Assembly (NCBI RefSeq): GCF_049243985.1
Contig: NC_135372.1
Coordinates: 93,735,318-93,799,317, forward strand
From: Paroedura picta
Taxonomy: Eukaryota; Chordata; Lepidosauria; Squamata; Gekkonidae
Direction of reading: 5' to 3'
Length of the DNA: 64,000 nucleotides
This document shows positions 10,184 to 21,214 of this stretch, in pieces (position 1 is the first letter of the stretch; each line of letters begins with the position of its first letter). Below the pieces are notes generated by a model. It saw only the letters and a program-made list of their open reading frames with translations, did not search any database and was not told the origin of the DNA. The position numbers and the translations under genes were made by a program.

Positions 10184-13100
10184 GTGAGTTGCACAGAGGG
10201 AATGTTTGGGAAGGGTTGTGAAGCCTTCTTAAGAACAACACTTGAATTATAATCAACTCAAGCCCAGGGATATCATTCAGGGTGCAATGGAGCTCTTTGA
10301 GGTCCCCGACCATGATTGCTTTGGGATTGGACTTATTCTAGTAGGAACAAATGAATGGTTTAGCCCAAGACGGTTATAATTTTACCAGTAGCTAATCCAA
10401 TTAGAAATTGACAGTAAAAGGCCTAATTAAGAATACTTAGGTTTTCTGCTGAGACTTCCACTAAAGACATCCTAGAAGACAGAGTGTGCTTCTGGTGCTG
10501 CAAAATAAGTTCCTATGTATCCAAGTTTTAAAACCCTGGTCTGAGGAAGTGAGATCATTTCCTCCGCTGAAAGACAAATATATTTTATGCTAGTGATGAT
10601 GGACGAGTATAGCTCTTGTAGCATGGTGGAACAGATCCAGATAGCAGGTTTATGCAAGAAGGGCATTCAAATTAGAGCATCCACCATGTAGCAGCTTTCC
10701 ATGTAGCCTCAGAGATTCTGTTTAAGGTGGTGCTTACATGATTAACCAGAGTGACTGTCTCAGCCCAATCCATAGAGGTGAAATTCTAAGACAAGGCAGA
10801 CAGCAAGGGGCTTGTGCTGTTTTTATGAGCCCAGGGTCTATCAGTGAGGCCTGTATGCTCGGTAGCAAGATGATACTGAAATCCAAAACAGACACCTGAA
10901 GCCCTTTGAAATATTTATGTGCAAGAGAAAGGTTACATTGCCAGCTTTGTTCTGTTTCAGCAGGTGGAAATAATTGCAGCAAAAATGCCAGTGATATATA
11001 TTGAAAATGTGTGAAAGTGCAGCAAGATTAATTTGGCATATTAAAATAACCAGAAACTGAATAAATCCATAAGGATTAGTCTCCTGTAATACAATTAAAC
11101 AGAAGTCCAGTAGCACCAACAAAATTATTCTAGCAGATGCTTTCATGAGTCAGGAGTGGTTGGACTTCCCTGTGTATCTCATTAAGTGAGCTCTGACTTA
11201 TTAAAATGTTGTTTTCCCCATACAAATGATCACATGAACAGTAACAAAATTGTTAGCTCATGCAGGCAGCGAATATTGTTCTATTGAGACACTAAATGAC
11301 CTGTGAATAACTTGAGATGGACACCAAAGGATGTGAAATTCTATGAGAAACTATGACCTTTCAGCAGGCAGTGGTTTGTTCTATAACAACCTTGTGTAAC
11401 TAATACCTGGGGAAAAGAAGCTTGTTGCACTACACATAGCAAATATTGCTACAGAAAGTAGATTACTCCAAGTGCCATTTCCTCAAAATTAGTTTCCCAC
11501 AAGTCAGAGACACCTTGAATAAATATTTCCTTTCCAAGGTACAATAAGCGGAGCACAAGGAACAGCAAACCATACTCTTGAGATCTTCTAATGAATCCCA
11601 CAGGTACTGCTGAAAATTCTAAAGGTAAAGGTATCCCCTGTGCAAGCACCGAGTCATGTCTGACCCTTGGGGTGACACCCTCTAGCGTTTTCATGGCAGA
11701 CTCAATATGGGGTGTTTGCCAGTGCCTTCCCCAATCATTACTGTTTACCCCCCAGCAAGCTGGGTACTCATTTTGCCGACCTCAGAAGGATGGAAGGCTG
11801 AGTAAACCTTGAGCTGGCTGCTGGGATAGACTCAACCTTGAGCCAGCTGCTCCCAGCCTCATGGGCAGAGGTTTCAGACTGCATTTCTGCTGCCTTACCA
11901 CTCTGCGCCACAAGAGGCTGAAAATTCTAGATTACCATAAACTAGCAAAATGTCCACATCCAGAACCATGGACAGTAGCACCAAGCTAGACAGTGTTGGG
12001 GCTAGGGACACCACTTCCAAAAAATCTTGCTGAAACTTTGTGGAAAGAAATTATTGAGCCACATATATGAATCAGTGTAGCATGATGTTGAAAATGTTGG
12101 CCTGGGATCTAGCCTTTCTTTTGTCGAACTTAAAAAAAATACACCCTCTATTTCTCTTTTTGTATTGTATCCTAGAACAGTGGTCCCCAACCGCCGGTCC
12201 GGAGACTGGTACCAGTCCGTGGATCAGTCGGTACTGGGCCGTGGCTCCTCCTCATCCTCCTCCCTGGCTGCTGCCTTGGGGGCTGCCCTGCCACTCTGCC
12301 GCTGGCTCACCTTTGGTGCTCTCCAGCAGCCACCATGGCTGGGGCTCCCCTTCGGTGTGGCACTGCACAGCTGCTGCTGGCAGCGCCCCCCAGTGGGCAG
12401 TGGGAAGTCAGGGGCACCGGCAGGGAAGCAAGCAGAGCAGGGGCTCAGGTGGTGGCGGCGACGTCCCTCGGCAAAAGACTATCCCCACCCCCACAGGCCT
12501 CAGTAAAATTGTCAAGCGTTGACCGGTCCCTGGTGATAAAAAGTTGGGGACCACTGTCCTAGAAGACCATTCTTTGGTTAGCTGGATGAATACCTATTAC
12601 TGCCCTTTGAGAGCCTGGAATACTTGCTACCCAGTGAACCCACTCTGAACTGCTTGTAGCTGGGGTACAGTGGGGGGAATATAGCCAGAGCCACTAGTGA
12701 CGAAAGGCTTGGGTGACAAGTAATGAAGACTATCATAGAGAAGTACAGATCATCAACTGATTTAATTAAATGAAAATGCTTTAAAGAAATTTTCCCCATG
12801 GAGATGAACAAAAACCTACCATTTAAGAACAAAAGCTCTGTACTTAATATGATCCAGAAAAATGTTGGCAGGTGGATCTCTCAGAAAGATGCAAAGGCCT
12901 TCTTTGGGGCTGATGACTATCTGTACAGATGGTGAAATCTTTCAAATCTGTTTTACAGGTTAACTCACTTAACACAAGGATAGTCCTGCTTAACCAGAGC
13001 TGCTGGAGTTCTGTAGCTGAAGGATGAGGTTCTGATTAAAAAGAAAAAAAAAGAAAAGAAAATACATTTCACTGCAGCTTGGGAGAAGCTTGAATTATGG

Positions 13101-16100
13101 AGAGGGTGGCTTCCTTACTTTAATACCTTTACATCTGCTGATAATAACAGGAACAATAGCTAAGAACAACTACTTGGTGTAGTGGTTAAGAGTAGTGGCT
13201 TCTAATCTGGCAAGGCAGGTTTGATTTCCTGCCTCTCCACATGCACTCAGCTTGGTGATCTTGGGTCAGTCACAGTCCTGATAGTGCTGTTCTCACAGAG
13301 CAGTCCTCTCAAAGATTTCTCACCCCACCCTCACAGGCTGTCTGTTGTAGGGAGAGGAAGGGAAAGTGATCGTAATCTGCTTTGAGACTCCTTCCGGTAG
13401 TGAAAAGTGGGGTATGAAAGCCAACTCTTCTTCATAAAACAGGTGACAAAGATTAGGTCACATCACTCAGATAAGAAGCATCACACTTTCTGCTCTCTTC
13501 AGACTGTGACACTTTGAAAAGACCATTCAGAACAAAAGGCTAATGGAAAGCTATAAGATCATATTGTATCAGACAAGTCTAGGTTACCACAGTTTCTATT
13601 TTTTTTGTTTGCATTTATGTACCACCCTTGCAGCTCAGGACAGTTGTGTCCATAAGAAAGGAAGAAGAAGAGTTGGTTTTTATATGCTGCTTTTCCCTAC
13701 CTGAAGGAGGCTCAAAGTGGCTTACAGTCGCCTTCCCATTCATCTCCCCACAACAGACACCCTGTGAGGTGGGTGAGGCTGAGAGAGCCCTGATATCACT
13801 GCCCGGTCAGAACAATTTTATCAGTGCCGTGGCGAGCCCAAGGTCACCCAGCTGGTTGCATGTGGGGGAGCGCAGAATCGAACCCGGCATGCCAGATTAG
13901 AAGTCCGCACTCCTAACCACTACACCAAACTGGCTCTCAGAAAGAGGGCTGCAACTTCATGGCAAGCATGAACAATGGCTCTGCAGCAGAGATTAGAAAA
14001 AGAAGGTTGGTTCTTATATGCCATTTTTCTCTACCCAAAGGAGTCTCAAAGCAGCTTACATTTGCCTTCCCATTCCTCTCCTCTCCCTACAACAAACACC
14101 CTGTGAGGGAGGTGAGGCTGAGAGAGCCCTGATATTACTGCTCAGTCAGAACAGCTTACTGTCACACTGCACCAGCCAACAGTATACCAAAGTAAAATAA
14201 CTAAATCCAAGAGGCTGTCCTAGAGCATCAGTTGTTGTATATCACCAAAAACGGTGGAGATTACCAGTTTCTGTGATAGATGTCTGATAGCATATCTGTA
14301 GTGGTGGGATTATACTATAAGCATTTGGAAGTGACATTCAGAACTGGGTTCCATCTATCTGGTCTTACATTAATATTGATCAGTAACTTTGTTTTCATTT
14401 TTGCTTGTTTGAATGTGATCTTTGTTATGAACTTATTCCAATATTTTATGAAACAGATCTGTTGAGTGTTTGCAGCATAGCATAAAATACCATTCCATTG
14501 AGATGAACACACCACATAAACATCTCAAAGGAAACAGTATAACGAATAGAAGTTACACCTTAGTCACCTGTCACAATACCTTGTCTGATCCATGGGAGTA
14601 TCATTTTAGTCACGTTGGCGAATGGCAGCTCAATAGGATACTGTGGCTGATAGCATCAAAGGCCACTGAGAGATCCAGAAGAACCAGAAGGGTCACATTT
14701 CCCCTCTCTAGCTCTCAATAGAGGTCATCAACCAAGGTGACCAAAGCAGTCCTTCTTCCAAAGCCCAGCCAGAAGCCAGATTGAAATGAGTCCAGAAAAT
14801 CAGCTTCTTCCAAGAACCCCTGGAGCTGAGAAGCAACCACCTTGTCCAGCACCTTCTCCAAGGATTGAAGATTGGTCAGCAGTTCTCCAACATATTCATG
14901 AGTGGGAAGACAAAGGGCTTGTTAGGTTGTAAGAGGGGTGGGACTGCTAATCTTCAGGTCTCTCCTTAGTTGGCCATTCTTCCTTCATCAAACTAGCTAT
15001 TGTGACCCCCAATATCTTTCTCCTTCTTGGTCTCACCACATTCAGACCCTATTGGTGTACACCTAACATTGAGATTTTTGTGCCAATGCATATCACCTTA
15101 CACTTAAAAACATGAAACTCCATTTGCCAGATAGTTGCCCAGGCACCCAGATGGTGGAGATCCTCTTGGATCTCTTCAGACAGCATTAGTTACCATCCCT
15201 AATCACTATCACTAAACATAAAGTTGAAGTTGCATGCAGCCAACTCACTCCCTACCTGATTGATCCTGGAGGTGTGCTGCCGATGGGAGATACCACCTTG
15301 CCAGTAAGGGCCAATCAGTTCAAATTGCACTCTGTCAATTAGGGCCAAGCAGTACAAATTGCACTCTTCCAATGAGGGCCAATCAGTTCACATTGCATAC
15401 AGACAACTCAATCCCTTTCCCATTGGCTGTCCCTGGGAGTGTGAAGCCAATAAGGAGAGAACACTCTGCCAAGGATGGCTAATCATGGGGCTTATCTGTC
15501 CTCTTTTTCCCCTTTCTGCTACTTACTGGGTGGAAGAGGTGCTGGCATCTCTGAAAGGCCCTGCTACTGGTAAGTTGCTCCATTTCAGCCACTTCCTACC
15601 CTTCATCTCCCCCAAGCAAGGGAGGAAAGCTGGATGTTTCCTTTGCCTCTTGTGTTGGTCTCAGGTTTCAGCTCTATGCTGGAAGAAAGCACAGATGGCA
15701 TGCAAGGGAGGCAGAGATAATCAGAATTTCAAAAACAGAATGCCAAGGGAATGTCTTAAGTGAGTCCAGTGAGTCAAGGATTCCTGGAAGCTATCCAAGG
15801 GCATCAGAAGAAGGAGCAGGTCATAGTTGTGTCCACAACCCAGACCTCTGAGCCTCCCCAGGGTCCTGCAGCTGGCCATCACTCTTTGCTTTCCCCCACC
15901 CTCCTTCTCCTCAGAGGGGCTAGTGGGATCCAGAAGCCTTCTCCATCCAGCCTGGCCCTTGGGAGATGTTAACAGGCAGACACAGTGACGGTGGAGCACT
16001 ATTTCATTTGCCAACATCCCCACCACAGAATAACTCTAATATAGGCTCTATGACATGTTCAATCAGTCTTGATCTACGTTTTCCACCCTCCCTCCCATTT

Positions 16101-18375
16101 CATTACCATCAGTTCCCCAGGGAGACTGGGGAAGATGGGGAGAGGAGGCATACAGGCTATTGTCTCAACAGCTTGGGCCAAATTGTTGGCAGTCATGGTA
16201 GGAAAATCCCAAAGCATTGACTGGAACCCATCAGGATCCATAAGCTGCCTGGGGTAGACCATCTGAATGGGCCCAGCACCACTGCAAAGGAAAAAGGACA
16301 ATGATCTTTCTTTAACTCTCCCACCTCCAGATCACCCTCTCCATCAGAGTGATAGATCTAATCCAGCGTGTGCCCTGCTAAATGTAAGGCCAGTAATTAC
16401 CTGTGACAGACCCACGGTCATCAAGGTCATGAAACCCTGAGCCACTTCTAATTACTTGGCTTCGATCCTCACATGCCCATGACCCGATCCGCTAACTCAG
16501 GAAGAGATTTGGACCTGCAGAGTAGATGGACCACTAGCAACACAGGGGTCCCATCTATCCAGGCTCTTTGGTTCTCTTATTTAAGGGAGGCATGGGCGTT
16601 CTAGGCTTAATGCTCAGAAACACAACCCAAAATAAGAACAAGCAGGTAGACTGCACTCCAGAAAAGCAACAAGAGTTATACTGAAGGGAGAAGGCCTTCA
16701 TTTATACTAGCAACCTCCTCTCTAATGCCAGACACATCTAGGGAAGAGAATGGGTGCTCAGTAGTCAGGGAAAGGCTCTGCCACTGATAGCGTCACACAC
16801 ATTTGTCCAGAGCAAGGTAGGGGCTTACACAAATCCAAGCCATCCCTCCATCAAGCTAACCTGTGGCTCTTAAAGGCAGGGAAGCTGCCCAGGGATGATC
16901 ACCTCCATGACCAGTTTTTACCCCCAAAGTAATGAGGATGAGGTAGCCTGGTTGCAGCAGATCCTGTCAAAGCTGGCACATGGGCAAAACTTGTCACTTT
17001 CTCACTATCTCACCCCTTTGCATTGCTAGGGGCCCTCTTGCAGACCCAGCATTACATTCACAAACCTTTCTGGATAAAGTTGTCTCCCTTTGCCAGGCAT
17101 TTGGCTCACATGCGACAAGATGCCACACTACAGTGTTAGTCCTATGGTGATGATATAATAATCAAACCACCTTCTTCCGCAGCTACAGGTTTGGCAATAG
17201 GTTGCATGCTTTACCCAGATGGCTGGGACTCCCCAGAAGTAAAACGCATGTGTGGTGAGAAGACTGAGAAATACACACTAGGTGTGTGCACAGTGCGTTG
17301 GGCATACATCCTTTGCATCATTGGGATCCTCGACGCCCTCATCCTCTCTTTCTTGGCATTTGTGTTAGGCAACCGGCAAGACAATCTCCTTCCATCCGAT
17401 TTCCAAGTTGATAACAAAGGTAATTCTCATTTGTGCATGAAACCTTCCTTTCTCTGTCCTACCATAAGGTCCAGGTATCAGAGTACTAGACATGGCAGTG
17501 AGAACAGCAAGGACTGTGAAAGAGAAGTGGGGCATGATTTCTCATTGCACTGTCAGAAATGCATTACAGTCCAAAACAGCTTTCAGTTCTTATAAATTCT
17601 ACCTGCCTAGCTTGTTAAGATTAATGTTCATGTAGGATTGGGAGAGATGAAGTCCAAAACAGGTGGTTGAGTTTAGCTTCATTTGTGCAATTCAGCACTG
17701 GCCAGACAAGATTTATTGTACAAGTCTTACTCACTGCTCATGGGGTGTTCGCAAGTCTAAGAACTGGGATTGTCACACATCACTGAAAACTATCTACAGT
17801 GGAGTACTTCATGTAAGTTTCAAGAACCTGTGATTATGCCAAAAGCTTTCAGGGCTCGATGTATCTCTATATTAGCATGAGGAATGTGACTACTAACCCA
17901 CATCCTGCCATCCCTTTGGATAGGGACAATGAACTCAAGCCCTAGGCTTCCACAGAATTAAGGGTCAGCCAGTCTGATCAAGCGAAGCACAGTGCCAAAG
18001 CATGACTTACTGGCAGGACAAATATTAAATTGAGCTGACTGCTACCGTTAATTGCAAAATGCAAGACACCATAAAGCTAAGTAGACTGCACCTGGCCTCT
18101 GCATCTGTAGGAAGCATGGCCAACAGCGCCTTTCATTTTAGAACTGAGAGCTCATGTTGTCTCATTCTTTTTTACTGGATTTTTTACAATTTTATTTCCT
18201 ACCTCATGTATGTTATATGACATGATTTGTATTCCACAATAGTCAGATGCTTAATAGTAGCTGTTCCGCAAGCAGCAGCCATTTGAGCTGGGGATACCAG
18301 GGAGTAATACACCTATTCCTTATTTGCAAAAGTAATAATTTGAATGTGTTTTGTCTCACAGAAGGACTTGAATGA
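9772..18375 (+). CDS. LHFPL5: LHFPL5 (TMHS), tetraspan of the hair-cell transduction channel
   Basis: The three coding exons join to a 220-residue protein (human 219). LHFPL5 is a claudin-like tetraspan in the tip-link/mechanotransduction complex of inner-ear hair cells, where it binds PCDH15 and helps deliver and gate TMC1/2; human loss causes recessive deafness (DFNB67). The sequence is close to human: [18 protein letters not shown]-like start (here [20 protein letters not shown]), [37 protein letters not shown] and LSFLAFVLG. Predicted membrane spans are about residues 24-46, 95-120, 126-148 and 178-199. The first extracellular loop holds the GLYSYC claudin-like motif and the second holds C161/C173. 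The junction phases (1 and 1) and GT/AG sites agree. The start is fixed by homology. It is tail to tail with SRPK1, as in mammals. Confidence 0.97.
11099..11160 (-). repeat. Short fragment of the CCAGTGGCACC repeat
   Basis: 'agtccagtagcaccaacaaa' followed by 'gatgctttcatgagtca' is a diverged relative of the dispersed repeats at 4322 and 36801. Confidence 0.4.
11622..11916 (-). mobile_element. tRNA-derived SINE (type 2), with 13-bp target duplication
   Basis: On the minus strand the head is tRNA-like ('cttgtggcgcagagtggtaa' box A region, then a box B-like GGTT/TCGA-type stretch altered here), and the 3' end carries a BovB-like terminus ('gacatgactcggtgcttgca'). The exact 13-bp duplication GCTGAAAATTCTA at 11609-11621 and 11917-11929 bounds it. 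A BovB-like 3' end fits mobilisation by BovB machinery, as known for squamate SINEs. Confidence 0.9.
12178..12556. mobile_element. hAT MITE (family B), with exact 8-bp duplication
   Basis: Ends are CAGTGGTCCCCAACC and GTTGGGGACCACTG. The perfect target duplication TCCTAGAA lies at 12170-12177 and 12557-12564. The GC-rich interior has no transposase; small open frames through it are chance. Confidence 0.92.
13169..13436 (+). mobile_element. tRNA-derived SINE (type 1), sense copy
   Basis: Head TTGGTGTAGTGGTTAAGAGT (box A) and GGTTTGATTTCC (box B), body 'tgaccttgggtcagtcac'-like, tail 'ctgctttgagactccttc' then 'ccaactcttcttc'. It is close to the other type 1 copies in this window (13661, 13997, 29702, 50637, 55763). 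Confidence 0.9.
13661..13936 (-). mobile_element. tRNA-derived SINE (type 1), reverse copy
   Basis: Full-length reverse copy: starts GAAGAAGAAGAGTTGG, passes 'ccctgtgaggtgggtgaggc', and ends with the reverse-complemented head 'ctaaccactacaccaaactg'. Confidence 0.9.
13997..14170 (-). mobile_element. tRNA-derived SINE (type 1), partial reverse copy
   Basis: The 3' two thirds of the same family: 'aagaaggttggttcttatat' to 'tcagtcagaacagctta'. The tRNA-like head is missing. Confidence 0.85.
14600..14880 (-). mobile_element. L2-clade LINE fragment (RT)
   Basis: The minus strand, read across breaks, gives [15 protein letters not shown], then LVTLVDDL and [14 protein letters not shown], equivalent to the L2 RT block in the copy at 51893-54340 (SALDPYQSGFRPGHG ... 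LVLLDLSAAFDTVDH). It is an isolated old piece. Confidence 0.75.
14960..15190 (-). mobile_element. Probable CR1/L3 3' fragment
   Basis: The minus strand contains MHWHKNLNV-like text and the stretch 'tgccaatgcatatcacctta' typical of bird/reptile CR1 3' regions. Ends are unclear. Confidence 0.4.
15300..15410. repeat. Three-unit tandem repeat, about 34-35 bp
   Basis: Units begin AGGGCCAATCAG or AGGGCCAAGCAG at 15306, 15341 and 15375 and continue 'ttcaaattgcactct'. Two of the three carry a CCAAT pentamer. There is no sign of promoter activity beyond that. Confidence 0.75.
16090..16385 (-). mobile_element. L2-clade LINE fragment (end of endonuclease, linker)
   Basis: The minus strand gives GHTLDL-like text near 16370 and [17 protein letters not shown] near 16250-16200, matching AGHTLDLIISAG and RRLMDPIGFRNALRDP of the other L2 copies here. 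It is old and broken. Confidence 0.65.
17183..17419 (+). CDS. LHFPL5: LHFPL5 coding exon 2
   Basis: 237 bases between CTTCTTCCGCAG and donor GTAATT, phases 1 and 1. It encodes residues 138 (split) to 216: rest of TM3, second extracellular loop ([21 protein letters not shown]), TM4 and the start of the cytoplasmic tail. Confidence 0.97.
17420..18361 (+). other. LHFPL5: LHFPL5 intron 2, no repeats recognised
   Basis: Apparently unique AT-rich intron sequence. I see no gene and no named repeat. Confidence 0.6.
18362..18375 (+). CDS. LHFPL5: LHFPL5 last coding exon (predicted)
   Basis: Acceptor TTTTGTCTCACAG is followed by AA GGA CTT GAA TGA, which joins in phase to give ...VDNK-EGLE-stop. Human ends KADGTEEV at the same length. 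The call rests on phase, acceptor strength, total length and an acidic last residue pair, not on direct residue identity, so it is the least sure part of the gene. Without it, intron read-through from 17419 would extend the protein by an unrelated tail. Confidence 0.7.
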
Positions 18376-19145
18376 AGATGAAGGCTGCAGTATATGTGTG
18401 GCTTCATCTGCCACTTGGTTACACTAAGTATACACACACCAACTTACTTGGGCTTCAAAAGATGGAGTGAAACATGTGGCTGTCAGGCATTATAGCATCG
18501 GCATCTATAAACTATTTGATTGTATAAAGACACAAGAATAACAAAGGATCCTGTTTACAAAATCCTCTTGTCCAGAAAGGCCTAGTCCTTTCAATAAGAC
18601 CATCTCCTTGACTTGGACTTCTGATATGCCAGACAAGAATATATGAGTTGGATGCTATGCTGCACTCTTCCCCAGGACATGGAATCTTACATCTGAGGAA
18701 AGCAAACTCCGCTTGAGGAAGTTTCCACCGTCAGCAGCATGGATCCACTGACCCTGGTTCTCTGTGTTTGTGGAATTCTTCGAACTGGAACTCAGCCAGA
18801 TGTAGATGCAGCACTGGCATGATTGAGGGAAGCTAAATAGGGTGTGCACAAATTGTTATATGTACATACTAATTTCTGTATTCTTTTGGGACCAAATCCA
18901 TTTGGCTATACATAATTATGACAAACTCAATGCATTGAAATAGATTTAACTATGCAAAATATATAATATCTAGGTTTTTTTGTCAAAATAACTGGGGGGT
19001 CTTTAAATTAAAATCTTGATGGTATTTTATGAGCTTCTCCTGTTAACCACAGAAGTATCTATATTTTAGTAGTAGAATGAATCCTAACTTAAAGTACAGA
19101 GATATGCTGACTGTTTTTAAATAAAAATTATTACTAAATAGAAAA
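18376..19145 (+). other. LHFPL5: Probable LHFPL5 3' UTR with poly(A) signal
   Basis: No long open frame. AATAAA at 19120-19125 is the first canonical signal in a suitable AT-rich setting, so the transcript may end near 19140. Confidence 0.4.
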
Positions 19146-19762
19146 CTTGTTCATGGTGTATTCATGTGTAACACATACACACATACAATATCCTTCAGAC
19201 CACAGTAATAGATTTTCCTTTGCACAGGAGTCACTGCAAATTAATTTTGAAGCTGCTCATACTTTCAGATTAATGTGCTCTGGATCAGGTTTGAAATACA
19301 GACAAGTAAACATAGGGCCATTTTTAACTGATGTTTCCCACAAAGTAGATATTAACAAAACCTGTATTCAAAAATATGCATATACTGTTTTTCTATATCC
19401 ACTGGTCTATTAGCCAGCCTTAGAAGAACTTTCCTATCCTTCCCTAGCCTACTACCTCCCACCCGTGCCCATTGGCAATTCAGATCACCAGGAACAGGAA
19501 AGCCACAGAGCAAAGGTGACTTGCACAGATAAGGCAGCTCTGGAAAAGCTGGCAACAGTATTGGCTCAAATGCCCAGTCAAGTTCAAGAAAAATTATTTA
19601 CCTCAAATCTGGATACAAACAGGATTTTCTTTAGGGGCAAGAGTCTAGGACAATTCAATACAAGCACCTCCAAGATTTCCCCACTTTTCCAGGCAATTAT
19701 TGAAGCAAGATGGCAGGTGATATTTCCAAAGGCTTCAAGCGACAGGAGCACACAAAGAATGA

Positions 19763-20190
19763 CAGCAAAAAATAGTTTGTGTGTTCATGAGTATATACAA
19801 TAACACAACACAATGTATAAATAAAAATTCTAAGTCCTATTTATTGCCCAGTCCTTGGAAGCCAAAGGAGAAATTCTCTATAATGCATGCTGAAGAGGGT
19901 TCTGGTATAGCACAGCCTGTTTCATGACTTTCTTCAGCAGCATTAACCAAAAGATTAAGAACAAAAGATATGAATAACCATATCCATACAAACCTATTAT
20001 TCATAATATATATGCATAAATGGAACTCACCTAGTCAGGGCGCCTGGCTTAAAATGGCCCGTGTGTCTCTACCTTTAAACCTATAACCAAGGTTGGACAA
20101 TATTTGAGTAATATTCTAGAAACTGTTTTCCCATAAAATATTTACAAAGCAACTGTAGGATGTATTTTTCTGGTACCTACTGGTCCTCTA
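19763..20190 (-). repeat. Left arm of the Penelope-like inverted repeat
   Basis: Reverse complement of the right arm, with the alignment fading near 19763 (outer) and 20190 (inner). Divergence between the arms is moderate, so the pair is not recent. Confidence 0.8.
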
Positions 20191-20401
20191 TGTCTAACAA
20201 GAAACTGTTGGTAACAGACTGATCCTCTGTGAGCCAGATGCCTTACAATCTCATTAATACACTTAAAGTGATACATACATTTATGTCATCATTTACAAAA
20301 TTATAAAAATTCCCCCATTTCCCAGGATGGGTTAAAATCATTAGGATATAATGTTGATAACCTGTGGATTAAAAAAAAAAACTTTCTTCCTGCAACAAAT
20401 G

Positions 20402-20812
20402 TCCAAGCCCTATGAAGATAGGTTGAGGGACTTGGGAATGTTCAGCCTGGAGAAAAGGAGGTTGAGAGGAGACATGATAGCCCTCTTTAAATATCTGAAA
20501 GGTTGTCACTTGGAGGAGGGCAGGATGCTGTTCCCATTGGCTGCAGAGGAAAGGACACGCAGTAATGGGTTTAAACTACAAGTACAACGATATAGGCTAG
20601 ATATCAGGAAAAAAAATTTCACAGTCAGAGTAGTTCAGCAGTGGAATAGGCTGCCTAAGGAGGGGGTGAGCTCCCCCTCACTGGCAGTCTTCAAGCAAAG
20701 GTTGGATACACACTTTTCTTGGATGATTTAGGATGCTTTGGGCTGATTCTGCGTTGAGCAGGGGGTTGGAGTAGATGGCCTGTATGGCCCCTTCCAACTC
20801 TCTGATTCTATG
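20402..20812 (+). mobile_element. CR1 LINE 3' fragment inside the Penelope-like element
   Basis: Open from SKPYEDRLRDLGMFSLEKRR to FKQRLDTHFSWM at 20402-20731, then the CR1 3' UTR to TCTGATTCTATG near 20812. It is 5'-truncated and close in sequence to 1213-2035. Confidence 0.92.
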
Positions 20813-20895
20813 TCACAATGTTCATTCTGACGTTTCAGGATTTTCAAAATTACAACACTAAATGTTCCCATTCTTTGATGCTGTTCTCTGAAATG

Positions 20896-21114
20896 TTAGC
20901 TTAAAGGGGAACCATTATTTCCACTCCTAATTAGAGACCTTTGCCCAACCATAAAAGTTCTTACAGTTCTGGTAGTTTGACCCACATACCATTTATCACA
21001 GAGAGAACATATGATTGCATAAACCACATTGCGAGATTGCCAATTAGCAAAAAAGGACATAAGACAGTTGGAAAACAGAGACCCCAAAACCCGGAATAGT
21101 TGGCATTGTTCCAT
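20896..21114 (-). pseudogene. GIY-YIG endonuclease remnant of the Penelope-like element
   Basis: The 72-residue minus-strand frame contains SRNVVYAIICSLCDKWYVGQ then TTRTVRT. The spacing of VVY (the GIY position) and WYVG (YIG position), with a C..C pair between, fits the Penelope-type GIY-YIG nuclease that nicks target DNA. No RT domain is found upstream, so it cannot act. Confidence 0.7.
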
Positions 21115-21214
21115 GTGGACATTGCAGCATCTGTAATCTAATGTGTACCACTAGGTTAACAGAGAAACTGGATGTTAATTTCAAACTGCCGATCATGTTT
21201 TGCCAGTCTCGAAT

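Larger units (their letters stand above)
10184..17182 (+). other. LHFPL5: LHFPL5 intron 1 (7.0 kb)
   Basis: It runs from donor GTGAGT to acceptor CTTCTTCCGCAG. It holds SINEs, a hAT MITE, and L2 and CR1 pieces listed separately. In 10200-11090, 12570-13160 and 16390-17180 I see no gene and nothing I can classify. Confidence 0.85.

Noticed and set aside
12067-12562. Overlapping + strand open frames of 151, 113 and 75 residues
   Set aside because: They cover a hAT MITE with exact target duplication; the reading frames are a by-product of GC content.
15300-15410. CCAAT-box promoter cluster
   Set aside because: The CCAAT pentamers come from a three-unit tandem repeat deep in LHFPL5 intron 1 without a TATA, CpG island or downstream exon.
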